DNA from: Acidimicrobiaceae bacterium
GTDB lineage: Bacteria > Actinomycetota > Acidimicrobiia > Acidimicrobiales > RAAP-2
Length of the DNA: 64,000 nucleotides
NCBI GenBank assembly: GCA_003167415.1
Contig: PMTF01000019.1
Coordinates: 1-64,000, forward strand
Direction of reading: 5' to 3'
In this document: one piece after another, positions 8,698-18,450 of the stretch
Layout: each line of letters opens with the position of its first letter
Numbering within the stretch: the stretch's first letter is position 1
Made by a program: the position numbers and the translations under genes
The notes under the pieces: generated by a model
What the model was told of the DNA's origin: nothing
Database searches by the model: none
Seen by the model: the letters and a program-made list of their open reading frames with translations, nothing else

Positions 8698-9164
8698 TGC
8701 GCCGGGCCTACTTCTCGTTGGGCTCGAACCTCGGTGATCGACGTGAACACCTGGCCGTCGGCGTCGACCTCGTGGTGGAGAACGAGGCGCATCGCGCCTC
8801 GTCGGTGTACGAAACCGAGCCGGTCGGCGGCGTCGTCCAGGACCCGTACTGGAACATCGTGATCGAAGTCGTCACCGACGCCACCGCGCACGAACTACTC
8901 GCGCGAGCCCACCTCGCCGAGGAGGCGCGCGGACGAGTCCGGGACGTGCGCTGGGGACCGCGCACCCTCGACGTGGACGTACTCCTCGTGGGCGACGAGC
9001 GCAGCGACGACCCCGAACTCACGTTGCCCCACCCACGAATGAACGAACGGTCCTTCGTGCTGGTTCCGTTGCACGAATTGGCTCCGGAGTTGGTCACTCG
9101 CGAACAATTGGACGCTGGCGTCGGAGCGGTCTCGCGACTGGGTACACTCGATTCGTTGCGCTAA
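8697..9164 (+). CDS. folK: 2-amino-4-hydroxy-6-hydroxymethyldihydropteridine diphosphokinase
   Basis: It transfers pyrophosphate from ATP to 6-hydroxymethyl-dihydropterin, supplying FolP. The 155-residue protein shows the HPPK signatures FSLGSNLGDR (6-15), YETEPVGG, WGPRTLDVDVLLVGD (with the Mg-binding Asp pair) and LPHPRMNERSFVLVPL. The start is GTG 8697, coupled to folB. A 42-bp gap with a plausible RBS separates it from the DUF2520 gene. Confidence 0.94.
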   Translation: MRRAYFSLGSNLGDRREHLAVGVDLVVENEAHRASSVYETEPVGGVVQDPYWNIVIEVVTDATAHELLARAHLAEEARGRVRDVRWGPRTLDVDVLLVGDERSDDPELTLPHPRMNERSFVLVPLHELAPELVTREQLDAGVGAVSRLGTLDSLR

Positions 9165-9206
9165 ACACCGAACGGCACCCGCGAGGGGCTGGAACGGACA
9201 GGAGCA

Positions 9207-9923
9207 GTGATGAATATCTCAATTGTTGGAGCCGGTCGAGCGGGCTCGTCGTTCGCCACCGCCCTAGAACGCGCGGGCCACGAGGTGGAAGTGATCCATC
9301 ACGACGACGTGTCGTCGCTCGGTGACTCGGCGCTGATCATCCTGTGCGTGCCCGACGACGCCATTTCGAATGTCGCCGCGACGATCCCACCACGCGACGA
9401 TCGCGTGGTGGCCCACGTCGCCGGCTCGCGGAACCTCGACGTGCTCGCTCCACATCCTCGGGTCGGATCGCTCCATCCCCTTATGGCGCTGCCGTCGGGG
9501 AGTGAGGCCGACCGCCTGATCGGTGCCACCTACTGCGTGGCCGGTGACGATCTCGTGCGAACGGTCGCGCTCTCGTTGGCGGGGCGCGTCATCACCTTGC
9601 GCGACGAGCAGCGCACGATCTATCATGCGGCCGCGGTAGTGGCGTCGAATCACTTGGTGGCGCTGATGGGTCAGGTTCGAAGGCTCGCCGAATCGATTGG
9701 ACTCAATCTGGAAGACTTCTTGCCTTTGGCGCAACAGTCGTTGGTCGACGTCGCGCGCTTCGGACCGGACGACGCCTTGACGGGACCGGCCTCGAGGGGC
9801 GACATGGCCACGATCGACGCTCACCTGGCGGCGATTCCGGAATCGGAACGTTCGACGTACGTGGCGCTCGCCAACGCCGCCTTCGAACTCTCGGAACTGC
9901 GCCGCTCACAAACTCCGGCCTGA
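9207..9923 (+). CDS. Rossmann-fold DUF2520 oxidoreductase next to panC
   Basis: The 238-residue protein has an N-terminal NAD(P)-binding motif SIVGAGRAGSSF (5-16), the substrate-loop motif HPLMALPSG, and a C-terminal helical DUF2520 domain with HAAAVVASNHLVAL. The family is related to ketopantoate reductases and pyrroline-5-carboxylate reductases. It sits directly before panC in many actinobacteria (as Rv3603c does in M. tuberculosis), so a role in pantothenate supply, perhaps ketopantoate reduction, is likely but not shown here. The RBS is GGAGCAG before ATG 9210, with ATG 9207 as the alternative. Its TGA overlaps the panC ATG. Confidence 0.8.
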   Translation: MMNISIVGAGRAGSSFATALERAGHEVEVIHHDDVSSLGDSALIILCVPDDAISNVAATIPPRDDRVVAHVAGSRNLDVLAPHPRVGSLHPLMALPSGSEADRLIGATYCVAGDDLVRTVALSLAGRVITLRDEQRTIYHAAAVVASNHLVALMGQVRRLAESIGLNLEDFLPLAQQSLVDVARFGPDDALTGPASRGDMATIDAHLAAIPESERSTYVALANAAFELSELRRSQTPA

Positions 9924-10777
9924 TGCGCCTGATCAGTGGGGTGGAGGAGTGGCGCTCTTTCGCCGACGCTCAGCGTCGAACCAACCGCCGTGTGGGCTTG
10001 GTACCGACGATGGGGGCCCTGCACGCCGGCCACACGTCACTTTTCGAGGTGGCCAAGAAACACGGGGACGTCGTGATCGCCACGAGGTTCGTGAATCCCC
10101 GACAGTTCGACGACCCGGGCGACCTCGATCGTTATCCGCGCACGCCCGAGGTCGATCGCGCGCTGGCCGAAGCGCACGGCGTGGACTGCCTCGTTGAGCC
10201 CACGCTCGCCGCGATGTGGCCCGCCTACCCGGGCCCCACGCCCACGACGGTTACGGTGCGCGGATTGAGCGACGTCCTCGAGGGCGCCGCGCGACCGGGA
10301 CACTTCGACGGGGTGGCGAGCGTCGTGGCGAAACTGTTGACCGTGACGGGACCGTGTCGGGTCTACTTCGGAGAGAAGGATTTCCAACAACTGGCCGTGA
10401 TCCGTCAAATGGTGTCCGACCTTTCCTTCGCCGTCGAGGTCGTCGGGTGCGCGATGGTGCGCGACGCGGACGGTCTCGCGCTCTCGAGCCGCAACGTTCA
10501 GCTGAGTGACGTCGCGCGTCGTCGCGCCCTCGCGCTGTCGCGGGCCGTGGCCGCCGTCGCCGAAGCGCCCGCTTCCGCGTCGGAGCATCGACGCCGCCTG
10601 CGCGCAACGCTCAAAAGCGCCGACCTCGACGTGGTGTACGCCGAAGTCGTGAACCCCGTGACGTTCGTTTCCTCGGTCGACACCGACTCGGGTGACGCCC
10701 GCGCGCTCGTCGCGGCGAAAGTTGACGGCGTACGACTCATTGACAACGGACCGGTCGTCCTCAAAGGAGAACCGTGA
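9923..10777 (+). CDS. panC: Pantothenate synthetase
   Basis: It joins pantoate and beta-alanine with ATP to make pantothenate. The 284-residue protein has PTMGALHAGHTSL (28-40, the HIGH-like ATP motif), the pantoate-binding segment RFVNPRQF, FGEKDFQQLAVIRQMV, and DGLALSSRN (KMSKS-like). The start ATG overlaps the DUF2520 stop (TGATG). No panD follows as in M. tuberculosis, so beta-alanine synthesis is encoded elsewhere or is replaced. Confidence 0.95.
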   Translation: MRLISGVEEWRSFADAQRRTNRRVGLVPTMGALHAGHTSLFEVAKKHGDVVIATRFVNPRQFDDPGDLDRYPRTPEVDRALAEAHGVDCLVEPTLAAMWPAYPGPTPTTVTVRGLSDVLEGAARPGHFDGVASVVAKLLTVTGPCRVYFGEKDFQQLAVIRQMVSDLSFAVEVVGCAMVRDADGLALSSRNVQLSDVARRRALALSRAVAAVAEAPASASEHRRRLRATLKSADLDVVYAEVVNPVTFVSSVDTDSGDARALVAAKVDGVRLIDNGPVVLKGEP

Positions 10778-11604
10778 TGCTGCTGGCCATGGATGTGGGC
10801 AACACCGAGACCGTCATCGGTCTCTTCGGTCCGGAGACACCGGAAACCCCAGACGCGATGGGCTTCGCGCGCGCCACCGACGAACGGGGACTGGCGTTTC
10901 ACTGGCGGATCTCGACGGTCGCCGATCGCACGCCCGACGAACACGCGATGGTGCTCACCCAGCTGCTCGACCTCGAGGGCCTGGACCTGCGCACGGCGGT
11001 GACGGCGATCGCGATCTCCTCGTCCTCGCCGATGGCCAACACCCAACTGCGTCGCATGGCCAACCGCTGGTTTTCGGCGCTCGACTTCACGGTGATCGGT
11101 CCGGGGACCAAATCGGGCATGCCGATTCTCTACGACAATCCCCGCGAGGTGGGACCGGACCGCATCGCCAACGCCGTCGGCGCCTACGACCTCTATCCCG
11201 GGGCGTCCATCGTGGTCGACCTCGGGACCGCGACGGTCTTCGACGTGATCAGTGCGAAGGGCGAGTACCTGGGCGGCGCCATCTCCCCGGGCGTGGCCAT
11301 TTCATTGGACGCGCTCTACTCGCACGCCGCGGCGCTGCGCTCGGTCGAGCTGGTCCGTCCCCGTTCGGTCATCGGCCGTTCGATGATCGAATCGATCCAG
11401 TCCGGTGTCCTGTACGGCTTCGCCGCCCAGGTCGACGGCATGGTGGAACGGATCCTCGAAGAGCTCGGCGAGGCGACCGTCATCGCGACCGGGGGCCTGG
11501 CCGGACTCATCGCGCCGCACACCAAACACGTGCAACACGTCGAACCCTGGCTTACCCTCCACGGATTGCGTATCGTGCATGAACGGAATCATTCGGGAGA
11601 GTAA
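10777..11604 (+). CDS. coaX: Type III pantothenate kinase
   Basis: It phosphorylates pantothenate, the first step of CoA synthesis, and belongs to the ASKHA fold. Visible motifs are the N-terminal phosphate loop AMDVGNTETVIGLF, GPGTKSGMPI, and DLGTATVFDVISAKGEYLGGAISPG around residues 146-173. The protein has about 275 residues. Starts at GTG 10774 and ATG 10777 are both possible behind the RBS AAAGGAG; both overlap the panC stop. lysS follows two bases after its stop. Confidence 0.93.
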   Translation: MLLAMDVGNTETVIGLFGPETPETPDAMGFARATDERGLAFHWRISTVADRTPDEHAMVLTQLLDLEGLDLRTAVTAIAISSSSPMANTQLRRMANRWFSALDFTVIGPGTKSGMPILYDNPREVGPDRIANAVGAYDLYPGASIVVDLGTATVFDVISAKGEYLGGAISPGVAISLDALYSHAAALRSVELVRPRSVIGRSMIESIQSGVLYGFAAQVDGMVERILEELGEATVIATGGLAGLIAPHTKHVQHVEPWLTLHGLRIVHERNHSGE

Positions 11605-11606
11605 TC

Positions 11607-13010
11607 GTGACAGTGCCGTACTCATTTGCTCACAACGCGTTCGCCGCGGCGCTTCAGAGCAGCTACGACCACCTCGCCGACGGCGAGGAATCGGGCGATT
11701 CGGTCAACGTCGCGGGACGCCTGATGCTCCTGCGTCGCCAAGGGAAATTGGCCTTCGCCACGATGCGCGACTCGAGTGGGGAGATCCAGCTCTTCGCGCT
11801 CGAGTCGGTGACGACGGACTTCGAGGAGTTCACGAAACTCCACCTGGGGGACTGGGTGGGCGTGGGCGGTGAGGTGGTGCGCACCAAGCGCGGTGAACTG
11901 TCGGTCAAGGTGGCGACCTGGGTGACGCTCGCGGCCGCCCAGCGCAACTTCGGGGACAAGTGGGCCGGCATCGCGGACTTCGACCTGCGCTATCGCCATC
12001 GCGAGGCCGACCTCTGGGCCAACCCGATGTCGCGCACCACGATCAAGCGTCGCAACGACGTGATGCGCGCGGTACGCGAACGGTGTTGGGCGGCCGACTT
12101 CATGGAAGTCGAGACGCCGATTCTCAACGCGATTGCTTCGGGCTCGGACGCGCGACCCTTCGCCACGCACCACAACGCCCTCGACACGGACTTCTTTCTG
12201 CGGATCGCCCCCGAGCTGTGGTTGAAGCGACTGGTGGTCGGCGGTTTCGAGCGCGTCTTCGAAATTGGACGGGTCTTTCGCAACGAGGGCGTCAGTCCGC
12301 GCCATAACCCCGAGTTCACGATGCTGGAGATCTACGCGGCCTACTGGAACTACGAGGACATGATGAACTTCACCGAGGCGTTGACCGCGGGCGTGGCCAT
12401 GGACGTGCTGGGCACCACCGAAGTCGAATACCAGGGTCGGTCCTTCTCCTTCGCCACGCCCTGGCCCCGTCGCACCATGGCCGAGCTGGCGAGCGAAGCG
12501 GTCGGTGAGGACGTGTCGGTCCACACGCCGCGCGAACATCTCGCCCAAATGCTCCGAGACCGTGGCGTCGACGTGCACCGCGCCTGGGGCGCGGGACGCT
12601 GTCTGGCCGAACTGTTCGAAGCCACGTGCGAGACCTCACTGTGGAACCCGATCTTCGTGACGGATTTTCCGGTCGAGATCTCGCCGCTGGCGCGCCGCCA
12701 CCAGAGCGACCCCGACCTGGTAGAGCGCTTCGAGTCCTACGCCGTCGGTCGAGAACTCTCCAACGGGTTCTCGGAACTGGTCGATCCCCTGGACCAGCGC
12801 GCTCGTTTCGAGGATCAGGCGCGACTGGCCGCCGAGGGCGAGCCGGAGACGATGCACATCGACGAGGACTACATCAAGGCGCTGGAGTGGGGACTGCCGC
12901 CGACGGCCGGTCTCGGTCTCGGCATCGATCGGTTGGCCATGCTGATCGCCGACGAGTCGAACATCCGAGAGGTGATCGCCTTTCCGACGCTCAAGCCCCT
13001 CGCCGACTAG
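11607..13010 (+). CDS. lysS: Lysyl-tRNA synthetase, class II
   Basis: It charges tRNA-Lys. The 467-residue protein has an N-terminal OB anticodon-binding domain (about 30-130) and a class II catalytic core. Motif 2 is visible as FEIGRVFRNEGVSPRHNPEF (about 213-232) and motif 3 as GLGLGIDRLAML near 437-448. The GTG 11607 start is used. The last four bases overlap the end of the convergent prenyl synthase gene. The lysS position after coaX matches the mycobacterial order. Confidence 0.95.
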   Translation: MTVPYSFAHNAFAAALQSSYDHLADGEESGDSVNVAGRLMLLRRQGKLAFATMRDSSGEIQLFALESVTTDFEEFTKLHLGDWVGVGGEVVRTKRGELSVKVATWVTLAAAQRNFGDKWAGIADFDLRYRHREADLWANPMSRTTIKRRNDVMRAVRERCWAADFMEVETPILNAIASGSDARPFATHHNALDTDFFLRIAPELWLKRLVVGGFERVFEIGRVFRNEGVSPRHNPEFTMLEIYAAYWNYEDMMNFTEALTAGVAMDVLGTTEVEYQGRSFSFATPWPRRTMAELASEAVGEDVSVHTPREHLAQMLRDRGVDVHRAWGAGRCLAELFEATCETSLWNPIFVTDFPVEISPLARRHQSDPDLVERFESYAVGRELSNGFSELVDPLDQRARFEDQARLAAEGEPETMHIDEDYIKALEWGLPPTAGLGLGIDRLAMLIADESNIREVIAFPTLKPLAD

Positions 13011-13984
13011 TAACCCGGCAGGTCCTCGAGCAGTGACTCGATCAGCGAAGCGAAGCCGTCGCGCAACGCAGCGCTCGGCAGGCTCTTCAACGTGACGTGC
13101 GCCTGAGCGAGGTAGGTCTGGGCCGAGGCGATGGTGCGCTCGATGCCGTCGGTGGCGACGACCAGCTTGCGGGCTCGCTCCCGGTCTTCGTCATCCAGGA
13201 TCGCCCCGAGGACCCCGCGCAGTTCCTCGCCCACCAGGGTGTCGCGCAACGCGAAGATCGTCGGCAGGTTATAGATCCCCTCGGCCAGGTCCTGGCCGGC
13301 CGGTTTGCCCAACTCGTTTTCCGTGGCGATGACGTCCAAGATGTCGTCACGCAATTGGTAGATCATGCCGAAACAGCGGCCGAATTCGGTCAGCGCCTCT
13401 CGCTCTTCGACGGGCAGGCGCGCCGTGAGCGCGCCCACGCGACAACTGGACGCCATTAACGCGGCGGTCTTTCCTTCGATGGCGGCGAAATAGTCCTCTT
13501 CGGTGCGCTCCACGGAGAAAGCCGTGCGCACCTCGGAGACTTGGCCCCGGGTCAACGCCGCCAGGGTTCGCGCCAACAATCCCGCGACGTCGGTGCCGAG
13601 TTCGGCCGCGATCGCGGCCGAACGGGCCATGAGGTAGTCACCGGCCACGATGGCGATGAGATTGCCGTAGCGCGCGTTGACGCTGTCGACGTTGCGGCGC
13701 ACTTCCGCCTCGTCCATGACGTCGTCGTGGTACAGCGAGGCGAGGTGCATCAACTCGATGGCCACGCCGCCCAGCAGGTCCTCCGGGGAGGCGGCTCGCT
13801 CGCCGCCGGTCGCCGAGGCGACCACGAGCAGTGGGCGCAGACGCTTGCCACCGGCGTAAATGAGGTGCGTGGTGACCGAATCGAGGTACGGGTCGCCGAA
13901 GATGACCGAATCGGCGAGTAAGGTCTCCAAACTTTTGAGGTCGCGTTCGACCGATGCCAGCTGCAGTCGCTCGTGAGGGTTCAC
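13007..13984 (-). CDS. Long-chain all-trans polyprenyl diphosphate synthase
   Basis: It extends prenyl diphosphates with isopentenyl diphosphate, probably for the menaquinone side chain. The 325-residue protein shows GKRLRPLL (46-53), the first Asp-rich motif DDVMD (87-91) and the second DDILD (213-217), followed by KPAGQDLAEG. A small Ala lies five residues before the first motif, which generally permits long products; chain length cannot be read exactly. Start ATG 13984. Its 3' end overlaps lysS by 4 bp tail to tail. It may use IPP made by the ispD/ispF pathway 4 kb away. Confidence 0.88.
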   Translation of the reverse strand: MNPHERLQLASVERDLKSLETLLADSVIFGDPYLDSVTTHLIYAGGKRLRPLLVVASATGGERAASPEDLLGGVAIELMHLASLYHDDVMDEAEVRRNVDSVNARYGNLIAIVAGDYLMARSAAIAAELGTDVAGLLARTLAALTRGQVSEVRTAFSVERTEEDYFAAIEGKTAALMASSCRVGALTARLPVEEREALTEFGRCFGMIYQLRDDILDVIATENELGKPAGQDLAEGIYNLPTIFALRDTLVGEELRGVLGAILDDEDRERARKLVVATDGIERTIASAQTYLAQAHVTLKSLPSAALRDGFASLIESLLEDLPGY

Positions 13985-14096
13985 TTTCCCACACTAATTG
14001 AGGGTCCGTTGGCCATTCTCTGTGGTCCGAGGGGTGGGGCGTAACTGCCACACCTCACCGGTACACTTCTATGTATTGACGCACAAAGGATGACAA

Positions 14097-16601
14097 TTGT
14101 TCGAACGATTTACTGACCGTGCCCGCCGAGTACTGGTGCTCGCGCAGGAAGAAGCACGTGACCTCAACCACGCCTTCATCGGCACCGAGCACATCCTGCT
14201 CGGACTGATCCGCGAGGGCGAGGGCGTTGCGGCCAAGGCGTTGGACGCCCTGGGGGTCACCTTCGACGTCGTGCGCGAGAAGGTGGAAGAGGCCATCGGC
14301 GCCAACACCAATCCCTCGCCGGGATCGCCGCCCTTCACGCCACGCGCGAAAAAGGTCTTAGAGCTCTCGCTGCGCGAAGCCCTGCAACTGGGCCACTCCT
14401 ACATCGGCACCGAGCACATGCTGCTCGGGTTGGTGCGCGAGGGCGACGGCGTCGCGGCCCAGGTCCTGAGCGACCTCGGGGCCGACATGGCGCGGGTCCG
14501 CACGCAGGTAATCCAGATGATGTCCGGTCAGGCCGGCAAGGAGTCCGGCGGCCAGAGTTCGTCCGGCAGTCAAAAGAGTGACCCCGAGGGCGCGGGCGGT
14601 TCGGCCGTCCTCGACCAGTTCGGTCGCAACCTCACCCAGTTCGCCCGCGAGGGCAAGCTCGACCCGCTCGTGGGTCGCGAGAAGGAAGTCGAGCGCGTGA
14701 TGCAGGTGCTGTCACGTCGCACCAAGAACAACCCGGTGTTGATTGGCGAGCCCGGCGTCGGCAAGACCGCGATCGTCGAGGGCCTGGCCCAGAAGATCGT
14801 CGCCAACCAGGTGCCGGTCACGCTCGCCGACAAGCAGCTCTACACCCTCGACCTTGGCGCGCTGGTCGCCGGTAGCCGCTACCGCGGCGACTTCGAAGAG
14901 CGTTTGAAGAAGGTCCTGAAGGAGATCCGCACGCGCGGCGACATCATCTTGTTCATCGACGAGATTCACACGCTGGTCGGGGCCGGTGCCGCCGAAGGCG
15001 CGATCGACGCCGCGTCGATCCTGAAGCCGATGCTGGCGCGCGGTGAACTGCAGACCATTGGCGCGACCACCATCGACGAGTACCGCAAGCACATCGAAAA
15101 GGATGCCGCGCTCGAGCGCCGCTTCCAGCCGGTCAAGGTCGAGCAGCCGTCGATCGCCATGACCATCGACATCTTGAAGGGCCTGCGCGAGGTCTACGAA
15201 GAGTTCCACGCGGTCAAGATCACCGATCAGGCGCTGATCGCCGCGGCGAACCTCGCCGATCGTTACATCTCGGACCGATTCCTGCCCGACAAGGCGATCG
15301 ACCTCATCGACGAGGCCGGCAGCCGACTGCGCATCCGTCGCATGGACACGCCACCGCAGCAGAAGAAGTTCGACGAGGACATCATGCGTGTACGCGCCGA
15401 CAAGGAGAGCGCGATGGCGAGCGGCGCTCTCGAACAGGCCAAGGCCCTGGACGAACAAGAGCGTGAACTGATCGCCAAGCGCGACGAGCTCGAACTGACG
15501 ATGCAGGCGTCGGGCGGCGTGGTCTTCGACCTCGTCGACGAGGACACCATCGCCGAGGTGCTCGCGGTGTGGACCGGCATTCCGGTCTATCGACTCACCG
15601 AAGAGGAGACCACCAAGCTCTTGCGCATGGAAGACGAACTCCACAAGCGCATCATTGGCCAAGACGAGGCCGTCATTTCGATCAGCCGCGCCATTCGACG
15701 CCAGCGCGCGGGCCTGAAGGACCCGAAGCGACCCGGCGGTTCGTTCATCTTCCTCGGCCCGACGGGCGTCGGCAAGACCGAACTCGCCAAGACCCTGGCC
15801 GAGTTCCTCTTCGACGACGAAGACGCCCTCATTCAGCTCGACATGTCCGAGTACATGGAGAAGCATTCGGTCAGTCGCCTGGTCGGTTCGCCCCCCGGCT
15901 ATATCGGGTACGACGAGGGTGGTCAGCTCACCGAAGCCGTTCGCCGCAAGCCCTTCTCCGTCGTGCTCTTTGACGAAGTGGAAAAGGCCCACCCCGACGT
16001 CTTCAATACGCTCTTGCAGATCCTCGAAGACGGTCGTCTCACCGACGCGCAGGGTCGCACCGTGGACTTCAAGAACACGATCCTGATCATGACCTCGAAC
16101 CTCGGGACCGCCGATCTGCGTAAGGCGGCCATCGGATTCGGCAAGGCCTCGGACGTCGCGGACCACGAGCGGATGAAGGAGAGGGTCCACACGGCGCTGA
16201 AGGCCCACTTCCGCCCGGAGTTCCTCAACCGCATCGACGACACGATTGTCTTCCACGAACTCAGCCGCGAAGAAGTGATCTTGATCGCCGACATGTTCAT
16301 CACCCGTTTACGTGACCAGTTGGCGGTCCAAGGTCTCGGACTCGAGCTCTCCGCTGCGGCTCAGGGCTTCCTCGCCGAAAAAGGGTACGACCCCGAGCTC
16401 GGCGCCCGTCCCCTTCGCCGCGCCGTGCAGCAGTACGTCGAAGACGCGCTGAGCGAGAAGATCCTCTTCAAGGAGTTCCACGCCGGACAGACCATCGTCG
16501 GCGACATCGCCGAAGGTCCCGACGGGCCGTACCTCACCTTCGAGGGCGTCGAGGGCCTGCCGACGTCGGTCGACTTCGAAGATCTCTCCGACAACGCCTA
16601 G
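14097..16601 (+). CDS. clpC: ATP-dependent Clp protease ATP-binding subunit ClpC
   Basis: This AAA+ unfoldase feeds ClpP. The 834-residue protein has two N-terminal Clp repeats (about 1-145, [10 protein letters not shown] and [10 protein letters not shown]), a first AAA+ domain with GEPGVGKTA (about 216-224), a coiled-coil/UVR-like middle region (about 415-475), a second AAA+ domain with GPTGVGKTE (about 554-562), and the C-terminal D2-small domain ending before an acidic tail. Start TTG 14097 follows the RBS AAAGGA and matches the conserved family N-terminus (FERFTDRAR). It is monocistronic by spacing. No lsr2 lies between lysS and clpC, unlike in mycobacteria. Confidence 0.96.
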   Translation: MFERFTDRARRVLVLAQEEARDLNHAFIGTEHILLGLIREGEGVAAKALDALGVTFDVVREKVEEAIGANTNPSPGSPPFTPRAKKVLELSLREALQLGHSYIGTEHMLLGLVREGDGVAAQVLSDLGADMARVRTQVIQMMSGQAGKESGGQSSSGSQKSDPEGAGGSAVLDQFGRNLTQFAREGKLDPLVGREKEVERVMQVLSRRTKNNPVLIGEPGVGKTAIVEGLAQKIVANQVPVTLADKQLYTLDLGALVAGSRYRGDFEERLKKVLKEIRTRGDIILFIDEIHTLVGAGAAEGAIDAASILKPMLARGELQTIGATTIDEYRKHIEKDAALERRFQPVKVEQPSIAMTIDILKGLREVYEEFHAVKITDQALIAAANLADRYISDRFLPDKAIDLIDEAGSRLRIRRMDTPPQQKKFDEDIMRVRADKESAMASGALEQAKALDEQERELIAKRDELELTMQASGGVVFDLVDEDTIAEVLAVWTGIPVYRLTEEETTKLLRMEDELHKRIIGQDEAVISISRAIRRQRAGLKDPKRPGGSFIFLGPTGVGKTELAKTLAEFLFDDEDALIQLDMSEYMEKHSVSRLVGSPPGYIGYDEGGQLTEAVRRKPFSVVLFDEVEKAHPDVFNTLLQILEDGRLTDAQGRTVDFKNTILIMTSNLGTADLRKAAIGFGKASDVADHERMKERVHTALKAHFRPEFLNRIDDTIVFHELSREEVILIADMFITRLRDQLAVQGLGLELSAAAQGFLAEKGYDPELGARPLRRAVQQYVEDALSEKILFKEFHAGQTIVGDIAEGPDGPYLTFEGVEGLPTSVDFEDLSDNA

Positions 16602-16847
16602 GGTCACAGCGCGCTCCTAGCCTCACGTGTCGCCGGGCCCGGGGGCCTAGCGTCTCAGAGCGACGATCGCGGTCGTGCCGAGTGACGGGGAATTAGACGA
16701 CGTGTCGGGCGTTGAGGTTATTCGCTGTCGAAGGCTGGCCCAGGCAATCGTTGCGGCCCAGTCAGTCACGAATTGACCAAAATCTGGTAGAATAATTAAT
16801 CCCCCTAACGCCTTTCAGGCAGATTTTCATTGAGGAGAACCTCGTTT
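16602..16847 (+). promoter_or_regulatory. carD promoter region
   Basis: This 246-bp gap holds a -10-like TAGAAT at 16788-16793 in an AT-rich stretch shortly before the RBS GAGGAG (about 16831-16836). A TTGACC sits too close (9 nt) to be its -35 with normal spacing. No RNA gene is seen. Confidence 0.4.
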
Positions 16848-17336
16848 ATGACTGTTCGCAAGTACAAAAAGGGCGATCGTCTCGTCTACCCCCACCACGG
16901 CGCCTGCACCGTGGAAAAAATCGAGAAAATGACCGCTTTTGACGTGAAACAGGACTATTTGAAGCTCAAGGTCGCCTACACCGACTTGGTTTTGATGGTG
17001 CCGGTCGCCAACGCCGAGTCGGTGGGCCTTCGCGACGTCATCAACGACGAAGAGGTCGAAGAGGTCTTCGCGGTGCTTCGCAAGAAGGAAGCTCGCATGC
17101 CGACCAACTGGTCGCGTCGCTTCAAGAACCACTCGGAGAAGCTGCGCTCCGGCGACATTTATCAGGTCGCGGAAGTCGTGCGAAACCTCTCGATCCGAGA
17201 CAAGGACAAGGGTCTGTCGGCCGGCGAGAAGCGCATGCTCACCCGGGCCCGCCAAATCCTCGTCTCCGAGCTGACCTTCGCGTTGAACGTGGACACGGAA
17301 GCGGCGGAAGAAAAGCTCGCCTCGGTCCTTCCGTAG
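16848..17336 (+). CDS. carD: CarD-family RNA polymerase-binding transcription regulator
   Basis: CarD binds the RNAP beta subunit and stabilises open complexes, especially at rRNA promoters. The 162-residue protein has the N-terminal Tudor-like RNAP-interaction domain (KYKKGDRLVYPHHGAC, about 4-19) and a helical C-terminal DNA-binding domain including NWSRRFKNHSEKLRSGD. I chose ATG 16848, with RBS GAGGAG at about 16831-16836, over the TTG at 16830, which overlaps that RBS. ispD follows after 2 bp, so carD probably drives an operon with the MEP genes and rlmB. Confidence 0.93.
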   Translation: MTVRKYKKGDRLVYPHHGACTVEKIEKMTAFDVKQDYLKLKVAYTDLVLMVPVANAESVGLRDVINDEEVEEVFAVLRKKEARMPTNWSRRFKNHSEKLRSGDIYQVAEVVRNLSIRDKDKGLSAGEKRMLTRARQILVSELTFALNVDTEAAEEKLASVLP

Positions 17337-17338
17337 TC

Positions 17339-17980
17339 ATGTCGGTCGCGGCCGTCGTCGTTGCGGCCGGCCAGGGCCAGCGCTTCGGCGGACCCAAGCA
17401 GTTCGCCCTTTTGAATCACGACACCGTGACGGCCCACAGCGTTCGCGCGGCCCGGTCCGTCGCCGAACGCGTCGTGCTGGTCGTGCCCCAGAACTATCAG
17501 GGCAACGGCGAAGGCGCCGACGTCGTGGTGGTCGGCGGACTCACGCGCGCGGCGTCGGTCCGCGCCGGGCTCGAGCAGTGCGGTGACGCGGATGTCATCG
17601 TCGTGCACGACGCGGCGCGACCAATGGCGACGTCATCGCTCTTCTCCTCGGTCGTCGACGCGGTCACGGCGGGCGCCGACGGCGCGATACCGGGGATACC
17701 CATCTCGGACACCGTGAAGCGCATCCGGCCCGAAGGCACGCTGATGGTCGTTGATGCGACCGTGGAACGCGAGGAGCTGGTGAGCGTGCAGACGCCCCAA
17801 GCCTTCGCCCGCGATGTATTGATTCGCGCGCACGCCAACGGCGGCGACGCTACCGACGACGCCGTGCTCGTGGAAGCGCTGGGCGGTCGAGTGGTCGTGG
17901 TGGCCGGCGAAGTCGACAACGTGAAGATCACCGTGCCCGGCGACCTCGCCCGGGCCGCGTCGATCGAGCTGCGCCGATGA
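17339..17980 (+). CDS. ispD: 2-C-methyl-D-erythritol 4-phosphate cytidylyltransferase
   Basis: It transfers CMP to MEP in the non-mevalonate isoprenoid pathway. The 213-residue protein has the CTP-binding N-terminus VVVAAGQGQRFGGPKQF (6-22), VVHDAARP in the middle, ISDTVKRI with the catalytic Lys/Asp region, and QTPQAF near 150. It starts ATG 17339, just after carD, and overlaps ispF by 4 nt (ATGA). Confidence 0.94.
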   Translation: MSVAAVVVAAGQGQRFGGPKQFALLNHDTVTAHSVRAARSVAERVVLVVPQNYQGNGEGADVVVVGGLTRAASVRAGLEQCGDADVIVVHDAARPMATSSLFSSVVDAVTAGADGAIPGIPISDTVKRIRPEGTLMVVDATVEREELVSVQTPQAFARDVLIRAHANGGDATDDAVLVEALGGRVVVVAGEVDNVKITVPGDLARAASIELRR

Positions 17981-18450
17981 GGATCGGCCACGGCATCGAC
18001 GTGCATCGCGTCAGTGACGACGCCTCGCGTTCGCTCTGGCTCGGGCTGGTCGAGATTCCGGACGCGCCGGGACTGGCGGGGCACTCCGACGCCGACGTCG
18101 CGACCCACGCGCTCTGCGACGCCCTGCTCGGGGCGGCCAATCTCGGTGACCTGGGCCGACATTTTCCCGACACCGATCCGCAGTTCGAAGGCGCCTCATC
18201 TCGTCGACTGCTCGAAGGAACGGTGGCCCTGGTGGCGGAGGCCGGCCTGCGCACGATCTCGGCCGACGTGACGATCATGGCCGAACGCCCAAAACTGTCG
18301 AGTTACATGACCCGGATGTCGAATGAGCTGTCCGCGGTCGTCGGTGCGCTCGTCACGGTAAAGGCGACGACCGCGGAAGGTCTCGGAGCCCTCGGCCGCG
18401 TCGAAGGTATTGGCGCGAGCGCCGTCGCTCTCTTAGAAGAATCGACGTGA
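17977..18450 (+). CDS. ispF: 2-C-methyl-D-erythritol 2,4-cyclodiphosphate synthase
   Basis: It cyclises CDP-ME 2-phosphate to MEcPP. The 157-residue protein shows the zinc ligands in GHGIDVHR (4-11) and GHSDADV (about 35-41), the HFPDTDP loop (about 62-68), and the C-terminal TTAEGLGALGRVEGI. It overlaps ispD and rlmB by 4 nt each. As in M. tuberculosis, carD-ispD-ispF form one unit; cysS, which follows there, is missing here. Confidence 0.95.
   Translation: MRIGHGIDVHRVSDDASRSLWLGLVEIPDAPGLAGHSDADVATHALCDALLGAANLGDLGRHFPDTDPQFEGASSRRLLEGTVALVAEAGLRTISADVTIMAERPKLSSYMTRMSNELSAVVGALVTVKATTAEGLGALGRVEGIGASAVALLEEST

Noticed and set aside
14712-16256. A 514-codon open frame antisense to clpC
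   Set aside because: High GC and codon bias create long antisense frames. No family motifs appear and clpC on the other strand is certain.
16771-16793. TTGACC and TAGAAT as one promoter of carD
   Set aside because: Their spacing of 9 bp is too short for a sigma-70-type promoter; only the -10 is kept as a weak call.
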